Positions 61,112 to 64,000 of a stretch of 64,000 nucleotides of DNA are shown here, piece after piece. The notes beneath the pieces were generated by a model. It saw only the letters and a list, made by a program, of their open reading frames with translations. It was not told the DNA's origin and searched no databases. The translations under genes and the position numbers were made by a program. This stretch comes from Clostridia bacterium (GTDB lineage Bacteria > Bacillota > Clostridia > Christensenellales > CAG-138): NCBI GenBank assembly GCA_017416425.1, contig JAFQCL010000016.1:1-64000 (forward strand), read 5' to 3'. The first letter of the stretch is position 1. Every line of letters begins with the position of its first letter.

Positions 61112-61660
61112 TTAGCTCCAAACCACACGTCCATTGGGGTCGTGCTCAACTATCCTAAGTGGATCTGAGGGATAGCCGATGGCGGCGCCGGCATATACGG
61201 TGTTGCCACAAGGCACGCCAAGTTCAGTCATTATGCTGCGTACAGATGGGGTCTTACAGGCATGTAGGAATATATTTATCCAGCAGGAGCCAAGACCCAG
61301 AGCGGATGCGGCAAGGAATATGTTTTCAAGCGCGCAGGAGCAGTCCTGACAGGAAAAGGGATTTTCGGTCGGAGCGCTTACCAAAATCAGATACGGTGCA
61401 TCATAGTGAGGCCTAAATGAAGCATCTATTTCTCTTGAGTAATAGAGCTCCCCACTTAGTATCGCTTCTACGACAGCATTTATCAAGCGAGTAAGGTTTT
61501 CCCCGGATACAACGGTAAAATGAGTTTCCTGACGGTTCATCGCGGTCGGTGCGTGAAGCCCTGCTTTTATAATGGCTTCAAGCTTATCATGCTCTACAGC
61601 TATGGATTCATAGGCACGACAACTATGGCGATTTAAAATGTGATCATAAGCTTCGTTCAT
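61112..61660 (-). CDS. Nitroreductase-family FMN enzyme
   Basis: A 182-residue flavoprotein. The N-terminal NRHSCRAYES carries the FMN-phosphate-binding Arg/Ser pattern, followed by LHAPTAMNRQETHF and the dimer-helix region ALENIFLAASALGLGSCWI. It reduces nitro groups, quinones or enones with NAD(P)H. Physiological substrate unknown. GGAGG lies upstream on the minus strand. It is a stand-alone gene. Confidence 0.93.
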   Translation of the reverse strand: MNEAYDHILNRHSCRAYESIAVEHDKLEAIIKAGLHAPTAMNRQETHFTVVSGENLTRLINAVVEAILSGELYYSREIDASFRPHYDAPYLILVSAPTENPFSCQDCSCALENIFLAASALGLGSCWINIFLHACKTPSVRSIMTELGVPCGNTVYAGAAIGYPSDPLRIVEHDPNGRVVWS

Positions 61661-61741
61661 AATATCCTCCTTACAAAAGTATTTGTTTTATATGAATTAT
61701 ACACCGGTAAAATCCATAATATCAGCATTTTATTATATACT

Positions 61742-63193
61742 TTAAGCGGAAGCGCTTAGCTTTTCGGCATCTGTATAAGGTTTTAGCCACCCATACCTGA
61801 AATAACGTACCAGACAGAGTATGCCGCGTATCGTGAGATCGGAGAACATCGCTATCCAAGCTCCAACAAGTCCAAGCTCGAATACATTTATAAGAACATA
61901 GGCGATAATAAGGCGCACGCCCCACATGCCGATTATGCTTATGTAGAAGGACCACTTGGTATCTCCTGCTCCTCTTAGTATTCCGGATACTACGGTGGAA
62001 GCACCAAACATAGTTTGAGCAAATGCTTCTATTCCTAGTACCCCCGCGCCTGCTGCTATTACATCGGGATCGGGTGTCAGTATTCCAACAAGCTGTTCCG
62101 CAAATAAAAACAGCACGACACCCATCACGGTCATAAACATCATACCTCCAAATAGGCAGTATTTGCTGTGTTTTTTTGCAAGTTCGAATTTTTTTGCGCC
62201 AAGAGACTGCGAAACAAGCGTGGTAGCGGCAACGGAAAATCCGAATGCGGGAAGATAGGTTATGGATTCGGCGGTTATAGCAAGATGATGAGCTGCGAGC
62301 ATCGTGGTACCAAGCCCTGTTACCATCCTGGTCATGAATATCTGACCGCCTGAAAGCGCTACTCTTTCGAGCGCGACAGGATACGCTATTTTGAACATAT
62401 CCTTCCATACATCGCCATCTATGCGGAATCTATCTTTAAAGCTTATTTTGCAGGGATAGTCATGAGTAAAAAGCCTTGAAGTTATTATTATGGTCGCAAT
62501 TGCGATGGATATTACGCTGGCAATTGCGGCACCTTTTATGCCAAGCCCCGCGCCCCACATAGTAAATTCGGTATCGATGAGCGGAGCATCCATGAAAAAC
62601 GGCTTTATGTATATGTCAATGACCCTTGTTTTGTTTATAAGCAGGAAATTTAAGGCAACATTTAGAAGGTTGGCAAATATATTGCACCACATGGGAGTTT
62701 TTGTGTCGCCCATACAGCGGATTATATTGCCGGATATCACATTTGCTACATTAAATAAGTACATTACAGACAATATGGACATATAGACTGTAGCGTCTTC
62801 GCGTATTGCCGGATCTGCGCCCATCCAATCCGGAAGCACCTGAGCGACACCGAAAAAGAGCAGCCCTATCACAAGTCCAAATAGAAGCATAGCTATAAAA
62901 GCCTGGCGCATCACCCTTTTGGATCGGTCAAAATCTTTAGCGCCCATGCTGTGTCCTATAAGTACGGAAAAACCAACGCCTAAAGCTGCGCATATGCCGT
63001 TTATAAGCCAGGTGGTAGATGAACAGAGCGATACGGCGGCAGAGGCATTTTTGCCAAGTGCGCCTACCATTCCCGTGTCGGCATACTGAACGCAGGAGAG
63101 CAGGAGCTGCTCAAGTATCGTAGGCCACGCAAGGTGGAGTATAATCTTTTCGGGACGTATTTTCTCGTCCAGCAAATCATATGTACGTTTCAT
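61742..63193 (-). CDS. MATE-family multidrug/cation antiporter, copy 2
   Basis: A 483-residue twelve-helix MATE transporter, recognisable from ILHLAWPTILEQLLLS, the ANLLNVALNFLLI region, and the second-half repeat IAYPVALERVALS. It is only distantly related to copy 1 at 56508 and is closer to the DinF/NorM-like Clostridia group. The N-terminal cytoplasmic segment is longer. It is divergent from rarA and its substrate is unknown. Confidence 0.92.
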   Translation of the reverse strand: MKRTYDLLDEKIRPEKIILHLAWPTILEQLLLSCVQYADTGMVGALGKNASAAVSLCSSTTWLINGICAALGVGFSVLIGHSMGAKDFDRSKRVMRQAFIAMLLFGLVIGLLFFGVAQVLPDWMGADPAIREDATVYMSILSVMYLFNVANVISGNIIRCMGDTKTPMWCNIFANLLNVALNFLLINKTRVIDIYIKPFFMDAPLIDTEFTMWGAGLGIKGAAIASVISIAIATIIITSRLFTHDYPCKISFKDRFRIDGDVWKDMFKIAYPVALERVALSGGQIFMTRMVTGLGTTMLAAHHLAITAESITYLPAFGFSVAATTLVSQSLGAKKFELAKKHSKYCLFGGMMFMTVMGVVLFLFAEQLVGILTPDPDVIAAGAGVLGIEAFAQTMFGASTVVSGILRGAGDTKWSFYISIIGMWGVRLIIAYVLINVFELGLVGAWIAMFSDLTIRGILCLVRYFRYGWLKPYTDAEKLSASA

Positions 63194-63239
63194 ATACTCA
63201 TTATAACTCTACATTACAGGTTGTAAATAGTTAAACGGC

Positions 63240-63270
63240 TTGACAATGACATATATTTTACTGGTATAAT
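63240..63270 (+). promoter_or_regulatory. Promoter of rarA
   Basis: Perfect TTGACA (63240-63245) and TATAAT (63265-63270), but with a 19-bp spacer, 44 bp before the start codon. Confidence 0.65.
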
Positions 63271-63313
63271 TGGGTCTACTAAATAACATGGCGATGGAAA
63301 GTTTGGAGTGATT

Positions 63314-64000
63314 ATGAATTATTCGGAAAACATAAAAGTCAAGCGTTCGCCGCTGGCCGATAGGATGCGTCCGCGCGATCTGGATGAATTTGTGGGGCAG
63401 AGCCATATAGTGGGCAAGGGCAAGCTTTTAAGGCGAGCCATTGAGAACGATACGGTTCAAAGCTGCATATTTTTTGGCCCTCCCGGCTGCGGAAAAACAA
63501 CGCTTGCGTCAATAATTGCAAGCAGCACAGGCAGCTATTTTTGTAAGCTCAATGCTGTCACCGCAGGTGTAAAGGATGTGCGCGAGGTCATAGCTGAGGC
63601 AGAGAAGCGCTTGATGTTCTCCGGTATAGCGACTTATCTGCTGCTTGATGAATGCCATCGCTGGAGCAAGACACAATCCGACAGTATTTTGCCTGCTATA
63701 GAGAGCGGAGTGATACGTTTTATAGGTTCGACTACCGAAAATCCTATGGTGAGCATGACGGGCGCTATAGTAAGCCGCTGCCGAGTGTTTCAGTTTTTTC
63801 CATTGGGTGAGGACGATGTTAGAAGAAGTCTTGACATGGCGCTTAGCGATAGGGAAAGAGGGCTTGGGAGCTATCCTGTGAATATCGATGAGGAGGCCAT
63901 GAGGCATTTCGTGCGCGTTGCAAATGGAGATGCCAGAAGCGCTCTTAATGCGCTTGAGCTTGCTGTTATGACTACCCCACTTGAAAATGATGAGATACAC
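63314..64000 (+). CDS. rarA: RarA/MgsA replication-associated AAA+ ATPase (3' end outside the window)
   Basis: ATG 63314, preceded by TTGGAGTG, opens a frame that runs off the right edge after 229 codons. The N-terminal PLADRMRPRDLDEFVGQSH is the RarA signature. Walker A is GPPGCGKTT, and Walker B is LLLDECHRW, where most RarA proteins have DEIHRF. The sensor-1 STTENP and the arginine-finger region SRCRVF follow. RarA rescues stalled replication forks. About half of the usual protein (~430 residues) is visible. Confidence 0.93.
   Translation, partial: MNYSENIKVKRSPLADRMRPRDLDEFVGQSHIVGKGKLLRRAIENDTVQSCIFFGPPGCGKTTLASIIASSTGSYFCKLNAVTAGVKDVREVIAEAEKRLMFSGIATYLLLDECHRWSKTQSDSILPAIESGVIRFIGSTTENPMVSMTGAIVSRCRVFQFFPLGEDDVRRSLDMALSDRERGLGSYPVNIDEEAMRHFVRVANGDARSALNALELAVMTTPLENDEIH

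Noticed and set aside
13-64000. CRISPR array, toxin-antitoxin pair or phage-defence island
   Set aside because: No regularly spaced repeats and no Cas, restriction, retron or abortive-infection genes are recognisable.

Overview
The window looks like a chromosomal segment of a Gram-positive, DAP-type member of the Clostridia (Firmicutes). The support is an intact division and cell-wall (dcw) cluster in Firmicutes order, a penicillin-binding protein with PASTA domains, strong AGGAGG-type ribosome binding sites, consensus housekeeping-type promoters, a T-box leader on ileS, and the cmk-plsC-ispH/S1 cluster. Host genes strongly prefer the isoleucine codon ATA. No genus can be named from sequence alone.

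Layout. 1-1260: an orphan phage-holin-like ORF, a tRNA-Pro(GGG) on the minus strand, and non-coding DNA. 1261-2619: a purine permease. 2784-17583: the dcw cluster (mraZ, rsmH, ftsL, ftsI-type PBP, murE, mraY, murD, ftsW, murA, ftsQ, ftsA, ftsZ). It is fed by a promoter with 10-bp-phased MraZ-like repeats. murF, murG and murC are absent from their usual places, and three consecutive hairpins separate mraY from murD. ridA and a ComEC-like protein without its hydrolase domain follow ftsZ.

19490-23110 is a decayed mobile-element island. It carries a TetR regulator with an ABC-2 exporter, a cysteine-rich KTR gene broken by a nonsense codon, and a truncated ORF that resembles a sigma-factor start. 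Its codon use (ATT instead of ATA) differs from its neighbours.

23181-38604 holds envelope and housekeeping genes: a GT2-GtrA glycosyltransferase, a bifunctional class A PBP, a membrane HtrA protease, cysS, a membrane protein paired with a probable lipoprotein class B sortase, a MocR-type aminotransferase, three tandem M42 aminopeptidases, and a secreted GLUG-repeat protein ending in a dockerin. 38992-44035: a Crp/Fnr regulator preceded by a 17-codon ORF, then marR with a heterodimeric ABC exporter. 44222-54077: mocA-like gene, surE, a BaiN-type flavoprotein, cmk, plsC, an ispH-S1 fusion, and ileS under an isoleucine T-box. 54116-64000: glycerate kinase, prs, two MATE transporters, psuG, ftsH, a nitroreductase, and the start of rarA, which runs off the window.

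I see no CRISPR array, rRNA, intact integrase or defence system. The least conventional parts are the dockerin/GLUG protein with no visible scaffold, the lipoprotein-like sortase, the rearranged dcw cluster with its hairpin block, and the decayed island next to a shortened comEC. None of these proves a new system; they are the places most worth checking.
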